A DNA stretch of 64,000 nucleotides from Anseongella ginsenosidimutans (GCF_008033235.1 NZ_CP042432.1:2790001-2854000); one strand, 5' to 3'; shown: positions 8,820 to 18,264, numbered from the stretch's first letter. Made by a program: numbers and translations. Notes: generated by a model from the sequence alone, not told the origin.

Positions 8820-9269
8820 GGAATCGCGCTTCGCAGCGCGGATGTTTCCTGGACAGACACACGGGAACCATTCGGTCAGGTAAAGTGGATATTCATCCAG
8901 CTGCCGGGATTTGACAAGAAGCCAGAAGAGCTGGACAGCGACCTGGAACGATGGATCTATCTGATGAAGCAGCTCCATCTGATTCAAAAGCGCCCCGCTT
9001 TCTTTAATAACACCGCATTTCGAAAACTATTTAACGTTACTGAAATTGATAAACTAAATCCGGAGGAACAGAAAATGTATAAATTAACCATTGACGCCGA
9101 TCGCAACTGGCGGAATGTAATTTCATATGCTAAATATGAAGAGAAATTAATATTTGCCGAAACGCTGATCAGGGACACCTCGTTCAACGACCAAAAAATC
9201 GCTGCATTAGTAGGTGTCGAAGAGTGCTTTGTTAGGCAAGTTCGGGCAAAAGTATCAGCCTATGACTGA
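8820..9269 (+). pseudogene. C-terminal remnant of a PD-(D/E)XK (Rpn-family) transposase/nuclease
   Basis: The frame is open from 8820 to 9269. From about 8880 it reads like the C-terminal third of Rpn/PDDEXK_2 family proteins: WIFIQLPGFDKKPEEL, DLERWIYLMKQL, then FRKLFNVTEIDKLNPEEQ and a helix ending in NWRNVISYAKYEEK. The N-terminal nuclease core is missing and no suitable start codon precedes the conserved part, although ATG 8964 is in frame. The last residues resemble an added helix-turn-helix (DQKIAALVGVEECFVRQVRAK). Its 3' end overlaps the convergent uracil-DNA glycosylase gene by 10 bases. I read it as a decayed mobile gene; a short expressed protein from 8964 (101 residues) cannot be excluded. 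Confidence 0.6.
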
Positions 9270-9850
9270 ACGGCCGCGGATTCGAGAGTTTCCTTTACCG
9301 TCTTTTGCAGAAGTGGAATAACTTCCTGCGCAAACCAGGGGTTTTTCTTGTGCCAGGCTTTATTTCGGGGCGAAGGGTGTACCAAGGGGAGGTAGCCGGG
9401 CAGATAGCGGTTGAAATTCTTTACGCGATCTGTAAGGGAAACACCCTTAGAAGCTACTAGGTAATAGTCCTGTGCGTATTTCCCGATAAGGATAGTGAGT
9501 TTGACATTCGGCATGCTGCGAAGGAGCCTTTCATGCCATAGTGGCGCGCATTCAGGTCTTGGGGGCAGGTCGCCCGAAGTACCTTTTCCAGGGTAGCAAA
9601 AGCCCATGGGTACCAACGCAAATAGCTGCTCGTTATAAAATTGGTCCTTGTTAACACCCAGCCAGGTTCTCAACTGATCGCCGCTGGGATCGTCCCAGGG
9701 AATGCCGCTTTTTTGCACCTTTCGACCGGGAGCCTGGCCGATTATGAGAATTTTTGAGTTTTCGCTGACCTGGACAACCGGCCGGGGAGCATTAGGTAAG
9801 TGGTCCCGGCAGACCATGCAGCTTTTTATCTCATTCAGGAGGTTTTTCAT
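9260..9850 (-). CDS. Uracil-DNA glycosylase-superfamily protein
   Basis: A 196-residue protein with the family hallmarks: motif A IGQAPGRKVQKSGIPWDD near residue 37, an internal VPMGFCYPG segment, and the HPSPRN motif near residue 165 that inserts at the flipped base. An N-terminal CMVCRDHLP pair of cysteines recalls the iron-sulfur ligands of family 4 enzymes, but I cannot identify a full set of four. It probably excises uracil or another damaged base from DNA. It stands alone and converges on the transposase remnant. Confidence 0.8.
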   Translation of the reverse strand: MKNLLNEIKSCMVCRDHLPNAPRPVVQVSENSKILIIGQAPGRKVQKSGIPWDDPSGDQLRTWLGVNKDQFYNEQLFALVPMGFCYPGKGTSGDLPPRPECAPLWHERLLRSMPNVKLTILIGKYAQDYYLVASKGVSLTDRVKNFNRYLPGYLPLVHPSPRNKAWHKKNPWFAQEVIPLLQKTVKETLESAAVQS

Positions 9851-9857
9851 TACGGCC

Positions 9858-9884
9858 CAAAGTTACGTTTATGGCCCAAAGTTA
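9858..9884 (-). promoter_or_regulatory. Tandem -7 elements upstream of the uracil-DNA glycosylase gene
   Basis: GCCCAAAGTTAC occurs twice, 19 bases apart. On the minus strand both copies read TAACTTTG (9865-9858 and 9884-9877), matching TAnnTTTG. They are 8 and 27 bases from the ATG. No clear -33 elements were found. Bases 9885-10021 hold nothing else recognisable. Confidence 0.4.
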
Positions 9885-10021
9885 CAGCGAAAAACCAGGC
9901 GATGCTTGTTTTGATTCGTTTTTCTTAAGCGCGGGACATGGGTCATGCAGCAGGTCTTTCTTTCGGGGGCCGGCAGAAAAGCCAGGCGAAGCTTTACCTG
10001 GTGCTTTAGCAGGGAACCCGA

Positions 10022-10543
10022 TTATTCAGAGGATTTCTTTTTCTTCTGGTATTTAAAAGTGCCTTTCTTTTCGCCGGGAAGACGATCCAATACTTTATTG
10101 AGCCATAACGTACGAAGCGCTCCTGAAACCGCGGAGCTATTCAGGTTTTTATCCTGGTTTCGGAAATGAGTAACAACGTCGCCGGCTTTCCGGTATTCAT
10201 CGTCAAAAAAGCCTTCTTCATAGACGAGCATCCGAACCAGGCGGGTAGTTTCGTTTTCCCCGTGCTTGCTGGATGGAATTTCAGGATCCTTGTTAAGAGG
10301 AAGTTTGTGATAAAATTCGTGGAGTTCGCGCGGGAGTTTTCCAAGCGCAAGAGCTACTGCTATCACCGTAGTTAGTGTTGCCCCGTGATGGCCTTTTTCG
10401 AGGCGGTATATATGGTTCCTTTCTACGTCCGCAATATTGGCCAGCTGCAGCTGAGTAAGTTTTTTTTCCAGTCGAATTTTTTTTACGTTTTGGCCAAATG
10501 CTTTTATATAAGCCGTTATATAATCCGGATAGCGCTTTTTCAC
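10022..10543 (-). CDS. XRE-family transcriptional regulator
   Basis: A 173-residue cytoplasmic protein. Residues ~14-72 form a Cro/CI helix-turn-helix: GQNVKKIRLEKKLTQLQLANIADVERNHIYRLEKGHHGATLTTVIAVALAL, interrupted here only by my reading of helix ends, with recognition helix around VERNHIYRLEKG. The C-terminal 90 residues contain a second possible winged-helix region (TRLVRMLVYEEGFFDDEYRK) and end in a very basic KKKKSSE tail. No ligand domain is recognised. It lies divergent to the thioredoxin/SusCD operon across 410 bases, so it could regulate that operon, but this is only suggested by position. Confidence 0.8.
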   Translation of the reverse strand: MKKRYPDYITAYIKAFGQNVKKIRLEKKLTQLQLANIADVERNHIYRLEKGHHGATLTTVIAVALALGKLPRELHEFYHKLPLNKDPEIPSSKHGENETTRLVRMLVYEEGFFDDEYRKAGDVVTHFRNQDKNLNSSAVSGALRTLWLNKVLDRLPGEKKGTFKYQKKKKSSE

Positions 10544-10953
10544 AATGTGAATCTGCCATCATTAGTTGGTTAATTTGCCGTCAAATTTGTAGATCAAATA
10601 ATTTTTCCTATCTTTACTTTAACCAATGTATGAAGTACATCTAATGAATAAAGCTATGAGCTGGATTCACGCACCTTAAAATAAAATTCTAATTTTGTGA
10701 ACCTTCAAAAATATTGAAGCATTCACTTTGAGTCTTGGTTTGGAAACGTAGGAATTTTCAATGACCCGGGGCAATAAGTGTGGTGCCCGCGCCGCAGGCG
10801 TGGGCTCACTTGCTCGTGGTCAGGGCTTCCTACGGCCCCCAAACCGGTAAGCTGAGTCCACACCTGCGGCTTTTTCTTTACCGGTTATCCGGCGCTTCCT
10901 CTCCGGGACGACCTGTTACCAATACCAATCTAACCAATCAATAAACCGGAATT
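10544..10953 (+). promoter_or_regulatory. 410-base divergent regulatory gap before the thioredoxin/SusCD operon
   Basis: Two plus-strand promoter candidates are visible: TTTG (10586-10589), a 19-base spacer and TATCTTTA (10609-10616); and TAATTTTG (10690-10697) without a good -33. A strong stem-loop, GCCCGCGCC (10785-10793) with GGCGTGGGC (10797-10805) and a GCA loop, lies in the predicted leader and has no T-run. The leader would be 250-330 bases long before ATG 10954. No protein-coding frame or known riboswitch is recognised. Confidence 0.45.
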
Positions 10954-12513
10954 ATGGAGTCCAAAATGGCTTTCATGGGAAGATTATGTCTTCCCGGATC
11001 AATACTACATTTTTTAAAAATAATCCTAACAAGTATACTGCTGGCTATCCTTTTATGGTCATTGACAGAAGCATCTGCGCAATCTGAACAATCTGTCGCT
11101 TCTTTGCCCGAACTAAAAATCGGCGATAAAATTCCGGAGGAAATCTGGACACTTCCCTTAACGGTTGTTAACTATCCGGATGGGGAGAAAACCATTACGT
11201 TGAATGATTATAAGGGCAAATTGATTGTTTTCGAATTATGGGCAACATGGTGCGGTCCCTGCGTCACTACACTGCCACACGTATTGGACCTCCAGGAACA
11301 TTTTAAGGACGAAATGGTGGTATTACCCGTGACCGCAGAGAACAGGAACCTGATTGCTTCCATTCTTAAGAACTCTCCTTCCAAAGGCATCGAAGCACTC
11401 AGAAAACGATCCTTTACGACCTTGGTTGGAGATAGCGTTTTATACGCGCTTTTCCCAACCGGTAGCCTTCCCCATACTGTCGTTCTTGGAAAGGACGGTC
11501 GAGTAAAGGCCATTACTCTTCCGGAATATCTGAACGAGGAAACAATACAGGAGTTGCTTGGAGGGGAGACCCCATACATACCACAGAAGGTAAAGAAAGT
11601 TACACAATTACCGCCGTTATTGACCTTCTCGCTTGGTGGTATTCAAACTTACAAACCCATTTACTATTCAACAATAATGGGAGAGCTGGATGGTGTGACA
11701 GGTCGGATGACCAACTATCAGGTAGATTCAGCTAATAATAGAATACGTTATATCGCCCGGAATAATCCTATTCTTTTACACTATGCTTTTAGTGGTTGGA
11801 ACATGGCGGCTATGCCATCAAGACGTATTCTTGAGGTAAGCGATCCTTCTAAATATACCTATTATTATGATGAGGTGACGGGGAAGGGTATATCGTACAA
11901 CCTTGAATGGAGAAGGGAAAGCCGCTATACTTATGAAGCCGTGCTGCCCCTTTCGTTCACTAAAGAATCGCTTTTCCTGAAAATGCGTGAGGATTTGAAT
12001 AATTTCTTTAACGTGAAAGCGCGCATTGAGAAGCGGGAGGTAGAGTGCTGGGTGTTAAAGCGTTTCGGAGATGCAAAGCCGTCCTTTATATCCAGCGGAA
12101 AAGGGGAATCATTATCCGTCGTTAACGGAAGCTTATATCGGAGATTGAAAGGAGATACCCTGCTTGGTCCAGCAGATAGTGGAGCGCTTACCTATGTCAG
12201 GAATGAGAAAATGAACCTGTTTGTTATCAATTGTTTGCGACACATGGATGTGTTTTATGGAAAGAGAAAGCAGTTTGCTGTTCCTCCTATTATAGATGAA
12301 ACAGGTTATACCGGAAAAGTCGATATAGATCTACCGGAAAAGTATACCAATTTAGAAGATTTACGTAACATACTTCGTCCACAGGGCCTGGACCTGGTTC
12401 CCGAAGTTCGGGAGATAGAAATGTTCGTAATTACCGAACCTGGTAATGAGACTTCTGATAGCAATGAATTACGTTTGACAAAATTCGGGTTCGTACCTGC
12501 CCGTAATCTCTGA
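10954..12513 (+). CDS. Exported TlpA-like thioredoxin with C-terminal DUF3738-like domain
   Basis: 519 residues. A membrane/signal segment at ~18-43 is followed by a thioredoxin fold with FELWATWCGPCVTTLP (active-site WCGPC at residues 99-103) and the cis-Pro region near SLPHTVVLGKDG. It would work as a thiol-disulfide reductase or oxidase outside the cytoplasm. The C-terminal half ends in a segment (ETGYTGKVDIDLPEKY, then LRPQGLDLVPEVREIEMFVIT) that resembles DUF3738, a domain found next to M56-type antirepressors and TlpA proteins. It starts the operon with susC (25-base gap) and susD, suggesting that it handles disulfides in a cargo or receptor of that system. Confidence 0.8.
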   Translation: MESKMAFMGRLCLPGSILHFLKIILTSILLAILLWSLTEASAQSEQSVASLPELKIGDKIPEEIWTLPLTVVNYPDGEKTITLNDYKGKLIVFELWATWCGPCVTTLPHVLDLQEHFKDEMVVLPVTAENRNLIASILKNSPSKGIEALRKRSFTTLVGDSVLYALFPTGSLPHTVVLGKDGRVKAITLPEYLNEETIQELLGGETPYIPQKVKKVTQLPPLLTFSLGGIQTYKPIYYSTIMGELDGVTGRMTNYQVDSANNRIRYIARNNPILLHYAFSGWNMAAMPSRRILEVSDPSKYTYYYDEVTGKGISYNLEWRRESRYTYEAVLPLSFTKESLFLKMREDLNNFFNVKARIEKREVECWVLKRFGDAKPSFISSGKGESLSVVNGSLYRRLKGDTLLGPADSGALTYVRNEKMNLFVINCLRHMDVFYGKRKQFAVPPIIDETGYTGKVDIDLPEKYTNLEDLRNILRPQGLDLVPEVREIEMFVITEPGNETSDSNELRLTKFGFVPARNL

Positions 12514-12538
12514 TAGTAGCGACTTTATACTTAATCCG

Positions 12539-15500
12539 ATGAAGTTTAAAATTTTACTGATTTTATACCTGGCTTTGCCATGCCTTGCATTAAGCCAAAA
12601 TGCTACCCGTATTATAGAAGGTCAGGTTATCGCTGAAGAGGATGGTAGGCCACTTTCTGGTGCAGCAGTACATCTTACAGGCAATTTAAAAACCGTGGGA
12701 ACCGATGCCAATGGCCGGTTCCGTATGGAAATTCCTTTTGACAGTACGGTCACTATTATATGTTCCTATTTAGGTTACCTTGATACGGCAACGCGGGTGC
12801 ATCCGGAAACACAGAGTCCTGTACTTATTGAATTAAGGAATGATGTCGCTCTGCTCGATGAAGTGGTTGTATCTACCGGATACCAGCAGCTGCCCCGGGA
12901 ACGAGCGACCGGTTCTTTTGAATACATTGACAATGAGCTTTTTAACAGGCAGATAAGTACCGACGTTATCAGCAGGCTGGATGGAATTACCGGCGGTGTC
13001 CTGTTTGATAAACGAAGTGGAGGATCAACACGGTTTAACGTACGTGGGCTTAGCACGTTTTTAAGCGAGGAAAGGCCATTGATTGTCCTGGATAATTTCC
13101 CTTACGAAGGAGATATACAGAATATTAATCCAAATGATATTGAAAGCGTCACGATTTTGAAAGATGCTGCGGCCGCTTCGATTTGGGGAACCCGTGCGGG
13201 CAACGGAGTGGTAGTGATCACGACCAAGAAAGCCACGTACAACCAGCCCTTCAAATTGTCGGTATCCTCCAACGTGAGTGTAGTCCAGCGTCCTGACTTG
13301 TTCTATCAATCGCAAATGTCGTCGGGTGATTATATTGATGCGGAACGATTCCTGTTTGAGCGTGGAGCTTATGATGCTGATATTAATAATACGCGTTCAA
13401 GGCCTGTCCTTACTCCGGTTGTGGAGATTTTAAATAAACAGCGAAACGGCCTCATCACCGAAGCAGAAGCAACCAGGCAGATCAATGCCTTGCGTAAACA
13501 CGATGTGCGAAAGGACCTGGAGGAATATTTTTACCGTAGGGCTATAAACCAGCAATATAATATGCAGTTGCAAGGGGCAGTACTAATTTAAGGTACCTAT
13601 TCTCTTCAGGCTATGATAAAAATCTCCGGAATGAGGTAGGAAATCAATATGAACGGATTACGCTGCGCGCGCTTAATACTTTTCGCCCGGTAAAAAACCT
13701 CGAACTGCAGGCTGGAATTACCTGGAGTCAAAGCCGTACTGAAAATAATCATCCCGGAGAAATCAGGCTATCATCCAGCCGTCCCCTATACCCTTATGCC
13801 CGGCTTGCCGATGAGCGGGGAAACCCGGTGGTTTTGGAGCAAGCATACCGGTTGAGTTACCTGGATACCGCCGGAGCAGGCCGGCTATTGGATTGGAAGT
13901 ATCGTCCGTTGGAAGAACTCGGCCTTTCAGACAATACAAATAAGCTTCAGGATCTACTTTTTAAATTTAACGCTCGCTATCAATTATTTCCCTTCCTAAA
14001 TGCGCAATTAAACTATCAATTTGAAAGAGCTGTATCGGAAGACCGGGATTACCGAAGTGAAGAAACATGGTTTACGCGTAATATGATCAACCGGTTTACT
14101 CAAATTGATGGTGAGGCAACTACCTATAACGTCCCTTTAGGCGGTATTCTCGACCAGTCCCGGGATGATTTGAATTCACATGCTCTCCGCGGCCAGGTAA
14201 ATGCTTATCATGTATGGAATCAACGGCATAGATTGGCTGCGCTTGTTGGAGGCGAACTGCGGGACAACCGGCGTAGATCCGACGTGAATCGTACTTATGG
14301 GTTCGATGAAGATTTGCTGACCTATCAATCTGTTGATTTTATAAACAGGTATCCTATTTACGACAATTTATCATCGTCTTCTTATATCCATGATGCGCGA
14401 TCGTTTTATGGGACTGTTAACCGGTTTATCTCTGTTTTTGGCAATGCGAGCTATACCTATGATGAAAGATATACTCTTTCAGCAAGCGCTCGCCGCGATG
14501 CCTCTAATTTGTTCGGTGTAGAAACGAACGACAAATGGAAACCTTTATGGTCCGCGGGCATAGCCTGGAACGTTGGTAATGAGAGGTTTTATAACTGGAA
14601 AGCTGTTCCCGACCTGAAATTAAGATTTACGTACGGTTATGCCGGTAATGTGAACAATTCCATTGCAGCGGTGACAACCATTGAGTATAGGAGCGTCAAT
14701 CAACGGCTTACTCCCCTTACTCATGCGTACGTTCGCAATCCGCCTAACCCAAGTCTTCGTTGGGAACAGGTAAGAACAATTAACGCCGGCGTTGATTTTA
14801 CGGTAAAAGGCGATTGGTTAAAAGGAAGCTTTGAATACTATTCGAAGAAATCAACGGACCTAATATCTCGTGTCTCTCCAACAGACGCAACAAGTGGTTT
14901 TACGGATTTAACGGTAAACAGCGCTATCCTGCGAACGGATGGTATTGATATAAACCTCGATATTGTCCCGCTGGATAGAGCAATCAGGTGGGGAAGTCAG
15001 CTGCTGTTTTCATATAACCAGCATAAGGTACTTAAGTACCTGGTTGAAGAATCATCGGTAAGCAGGATGGTAGGGCATGGAGCGGTTATTTCTCCCATTG
15101 AAGGGCATGGCGCCTATGATATCGTAAGCCATAAGTGGGGAGGCCTTGATCCGGCCACGGGAGACCCGCGGGGGTATATTAACGGTAAACTTAGCTCAGA
15201 AGATTACAGGGATTTGATCAATGATGCTACATTGAATGATGTTGTTTTTCATGGTTCGGCCCTTCCGAAATATTTCGGCGGGTTTCGAAATACCATTTCC
15301 TGGAAGAATATCTCGGTTTCTGCCAATATTACTTATAGGTTCAGCTATTTTTTCCGCAAACCAACAATCAACTATAACGAACTATACGATCGGGGACTGG
15401 TAGGGCATGGCGATTATTATCTAAGGTGGCAGCAACCTGGAGATGAACTGCATACTACCGTGCCATCTATTGGTTATCCTGTAAACAGATATCGTGACCA

Positions 15501-15746
15501 GTTCTATCAAAATTCGGAAGTTACAGTAGAGAAAGGAGATCATTTACGGTTACAGGACGTTCATCTAAGCTACGACCTTAGTAATGAGGTATGGGTATCC
15601 AGCCCCTTCCGGAAACTTTCATTGACTTTTTATGCCCGCAATTTGGGTATCATATGGAGAGCCAATGATGTAAACCTGGATCCGGACTACAGAAGCGCCC
15701 TGCCCGCCCCCTCAGCCTGAGCTTTGGGCTGAAAGCAAGTTTTTGA
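12539..15746 (+). CDS. SusC/RagA-family TonB-linked outer-membrane receptor, frame broken twice
   Basis: Imports oligomers with its SusD lipoprotein. The N-terminus has a signal peptide and a carboxypeptidase-like regulatory domain (residues ~25-105), then the SusC signature VVVSTGYQ..PRERATGSF and the plug (FNVRGLSTF, ESVTILKDAAAASIWGTRAGNGVVVITTKK), then the barrel. As read, the frame stops at 13591 and reopens. Adding one G to the GGGG run at 13574-13577 gives LQGGSTNLRYLFSSGYDKN, the expected family sequence. A second break in the CCCCC run 15707-15711 ends the frame at 15720; one more C gives the canonical ending PAPLSLSFGLKASF, stop at 15744-15746. Both are one-base losses in homopolymers, so the natural gene is probably intact. 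Confidence 0.9.
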
Positions 15747-15773
15747 CTAATTAGCAAATTTAAGATTCAGAAA

Positions 15774-17153
15774 ATGAGTACGATTACTATAAAGCAGTCA
15801 TTATGGGCAGCATTTTCAATTGGAACGCTTTTCGTTTGTGGCTGCAGCGACTATCTTTCAGTAAAGCCTGATCAGTCATTGGCTGTTCCCAATAAGCTAC
15901 AGGACTTGCAGGCAATATTGCACTATGAGAGCCATATGATAGAAAATTATCCATCTAGGGGAGCGTACGGCGCTGATTATTATTACCTGACGGATGCCAG
16001 TTGGGAGTCATTGAATGAATACGGAAGGGCTGTTTACCTATGGGATCAGGCGGCTGCGGGATTAGATCTCTATTATTACGACTGGTCGAGTAGTTATCAA
16101 CGTATTTTTGATTGCAACGTTGTATTGGACAATATCGAGGACGTCGCCCTGGGCAGTTTGACAGAAGGGGACCGGGAGCGCGTAAAAGGTAGCGCCTATT
16201 TTTTCCGTGGCTGGACATTTTATCATTTAGCACAAATTTTTGCTCCGCAATATGATCCGGGTATTGGGGCAGATATGTTTGGCATTCCCTTACGGCTGAC
16301 TTCCGATATCAACGACCCTACAGTAAGATCCAGTTTGAACGACACCTACGGACGTATTATACAAGATCTTAAAAGCGCCGCTAATTTACTGCCTGTCGGG
16401 ACCGCTTATCCAACTCAACCAAGCAAACCCGCTGTATATGGGGCATTGGCAAAGGTCTACCTGGTGATGGGTGATTATGAATTAGCCGCCAAGTATGCTG
16501 ATTCTTGCCTGGCTTTACGACCCGACCTGGTTGACTACAACACATTGGATATTGAAGCCGAGATCCCTTTTGAAGTATTCAATGAAGAAGTCCTACTGCA
16601 TACTACGATCAGTAATTCCTCGGCAATCTTTTTTCCAAACTATGCTGTTGTTGATAGTAACTTATATAAGGCCTACGCTAAAGACGATCTCAGGAAAAAT
16701 CTGTTCTTCCTGCAAAACGATAATGGCACTTATTCATTTAAAGGCAACTACGCGGCTAATCAATACCTCCTGTTCAACGGAATCGCAACCGATGAGATAT
16801 ATCTGATAAGGGCGGAAGCCAATGTTCGGGCAGGAAATGTGCCTGAAGCGAGGGATGACATAAACAAATTGCTCGTTAACCGTTGGAAGACAGGAAATTT
16901 TGAGCCTGTAACGACAAATGACGCCGAAGAACTACTGATGCGGATTCTTGAAGAACGACGGAAAGAGCTGGCGTTTCGCGGAGGAATTCGTTGGAGTGAT
17001 TTGAGGCGGTTGAATACCGACCCCAAGTTTGAAACGTCTCTTACGAGAAGAATTATGGGTAAGGATTATCAGTTGCAGCCCGGTGATTCACGATATACGT
17101 TCCACATTCCTTTGGATATCATCGAATTGACCGGTATACAACAAAATGAATAA
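15774..17153 (+). CDS. SusD/RagB-family nutrient-binding outer-membrane lipoprotein
   Basis: 459 residues with a lipoprotein signal (lipobox FVCGC, Cys24), the family N-terminus SDYLSVKPDQSLAVP, a TPR-like helical middle (VKGSAYFFRGWTFYHLAQIF, AVYGALAKVYLVMGDYELA) and the SusD C-terminal pattern EERRKELAFRGGIRWSDLRRL. It would form the lid of the SusC barrel on the cell surface. It follows susC by 27 bases past the corrected stop. The substrate is unknown; no glycoside hydrolase lies in this operon, so a peptide or other non-glycan ligand is as likely as a sugar. Confidence 0.9.
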   Translation: MSTITIKQSLWAAFSIGTLFVCGCSDYLSVKPDQSLAVPNKLQDLQAILHYESHMIENYPSRGAYGADYYYLTDASWESLNEYGRAVYLWDQAAAGLDLYYYDWSSSYQRIFDCNVVLDNIEDVALGSLTEGDRERVKGSAYFFRGWTFYHLAQIFAPQYDPGIGADMFGIPLRLTSDINDPTVRSSLNDTYGRIIQDLKSAANLLPVGTAYPTQPSKPAVYGALAKVYLVMGDYELAAKYADSCLALRPDLVDYNTLDIEAEIPFEVFNEEVLLHTTISNSSAIFFPNYAVVDSNLYKAYAKDDLRKNLFFLQNDNGTYSFKGNYAANQYLLFNGIATDEIYLIRAEANVRAGNVPEARDDINKLLVNRWKTGNFEPVTTNDAEELLMRILEERRKELAFRGGIRWSDLRRLNTDPKFETSLTRRIMGKDYQLQPGDSRYTFHIPLDIIELTGIQQNE

Positions 17154-17188
17154 ACCGGCAAACAATGCATTGCACTATTTGCCGGTTT
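17152..17188. terminator. Bidirectional terminator between susD and the DUF6520-like gene
   Basis: AAACCGGCAAA (17152-17162) pairs perfectly with TTTGCCGGTTT (17178-17188) across a 15-base loop. It sits between two convergent genes and has A/T flanks on both sides. Confidence 0.7.
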
Positions 17189-17199
17189 GTGGATGAATC

Positions 17200-17538
17200 T
17201 TACTGAGTGCGTGGCCCAGCATAGATTTTTCCGTTGGTGTAATCAATCTGCGATTGATCCGGATCCAAATCCGCTTCGAGTTCGCTCAAGTCCGGTTGAC
17301 CGCCATCATCGGGCGCGGAAATACCGCATAGAGCGAGGTCATGGTCCTGGCAGTCGCTTGGAATTCCTTCTTGAGAATAATCACCAGGATCAGTAGGGTC
17401 AGTTCCTGTGAAGGTCCAGAATACGTCTGTTTGGTTCTGAGTTTGGATCCGATCAGTAGCTGCTGTTCCAACCAGCGCTACGAGTCCAAATAATACTGCC
17501 AGCATGGGCAGTGTAAAATTGATCTTCTTCATGATCAT
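17200..17538 (-). CDS. Small exported DUF6520-like protein with two cysteines
   Basis: 112 residues. MKKINFTLPMLAVLFGLVALVGTAAT is a signal peptide or N-terminal anchor of the type seen in DUF6520 family proteins of Bacteroidota (ATG at 17532 is equally likely). The mature part is acidic, rich in Asp/Gln/Pro/Gly, and has just two cysteines, Cys63 and Cys71 (DCQDHDLALC). No enzyme motif is visible. Its downstream position to the MauE/DoxX membrane protein on the same strand, 97 bases apart, is an association I recall for this family. A role as a small exported redox substrate is inference only. Confidence 0.65.
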   Translation of the reverse strand: MIMKKINFTLPMLAVLFGLVALVGTAATDRIQTQNQTDVFWTFTGTDPTDPGDYSQEGIPSDCQDHDLALCGISAPDDGGQPDLSELEADLDPDQSQIDYTNGKIYAGPRTQ

Positions 17539-17635
17539 TGGGGTATTAAGTCTAAAATGAAAGTTGTGCTGTCGTTTTGGTAGACAGCCGCACCTGAAAC
17601 GACTCTCTCCTGGAGAGGGCCGTTTCGCACTTGGA

Positions 17636-18070
17636 TTAGCTGGTGTTCATTATTTTTTTGGATTTATTATGGAGGGGGAAAATCACCGCCAGGGTCAGGA
17701 TAAGCAAAAGTGAGTTAATCAGTAGATGCGCGCCCCAGCCCATGCTGCTGAAGATCCTCCCACAGGCGCAGGGCACATAGCCGAACGCTTCGGTGTATGC
17801 TAAAGCTGTGTAGACGGTAAAAGATAGCATTAGCGCCGCTGAGAGATGAAGGCCCGCCGTGCGGGTATGGGTGAAAAGGAGTAAGCCTGCCGCCGCCAAT
17901 TCAGCCAGCGGCAAGATCCATGTAAGTATCGAAATTGCCCAGTCGGGGAGGGGTTGCCGGGACAGTTGGATACGGAAGACATCGAATTCTATTATTTTCT
18001 GTCCGCCGGTGTAGAGGAACAATACAATCAGTATTGCAGAGATAATTTCTATCAGCTTTGGGGTTTTCAT
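17636..18070 (-). CDS. MauE/DoxX-family redox-associated membrane protein
   Basis: 144 residues with four predicted membrane helices (about 7-21, 43-66, 72-92, 113-135). It has the family N-terminus (FLYTGGQKIIEFDVFRIQL) and the conserved CAC-G motif, Cys101 and Cys103, after the third helix (YVPCACGRIFSSMGWG). MauE-type proteins pass electrons or disulfides across the membrane to periplasmic partners. It is upstream of the DUF6520-like peptide, and an exported thioredoxin opens the neighbouring operon, so the three may form one disulfide pathway. Confidence 0.8.
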   Translation of the reverse strand: MKTPKLIEIISAILIVLFLYTGGQKIIEFDVFRIQLSRQPLPDWAISILTWILPLAELAAAGLLLFTHTRTAGLHLSAALMLSFTVYTALAYTEAFGYVPCACGRIFSSMGWGAHLLINSLLLILTLAVIFPLHNKSKKIMNTS

Positions 18071-18137
18071 TTGTTCATTTTTTGTTCTGCGAGCTGGCCG
18101 GTACTTTAAAGGTCGACACAGTGATTAACAAAGCGCC

Positions 18138-18264
18138 TACGTTTCCGGGCAAATGCATACGTTTCCGGACATATTTTAAAACATCCTTTATGGCTCTGTG
18201 GCAGTGTGAGCCGCTTTTTATCCCTCGCGACATACGTTTCCGGCTAAGAAACATACGTTTGCGG
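18138..18264. repeat. Four TACGTTTCCGG repeats in two phased pairs (putative operator)
   Basis: TACGTTTCCGG lies at 18138-18148, 18158-18168 and 18233-18243, with a one-mismatch copy TACGTTTGCGG at 18254-18264. The first pair has a start-to-start spacing of 20 bases, the second 21, about two helical turns. Several copies extend to CATACGTTTCCGGACAT. All are direct repeats in the gap between the divergent MauE gene and the terpene synthase gene. AraC-type activators commonly bind such phased direct repeats, and an AraC gene follows the synthase. Confidence 0.65.

Noticed and set aside
8548-8883. 111-residue open frame before the transposase remnant
   Set aside because: No domain, no conserved neighbour and no convincing ribosome-binding site; only the promoter ahead of it looks real.
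10785-10805. Riboswitch in the long leader before the thioredoxin gene
   Set aside because: There is one strong hairpin but no conserved core of any riboswitch class I can recognise.
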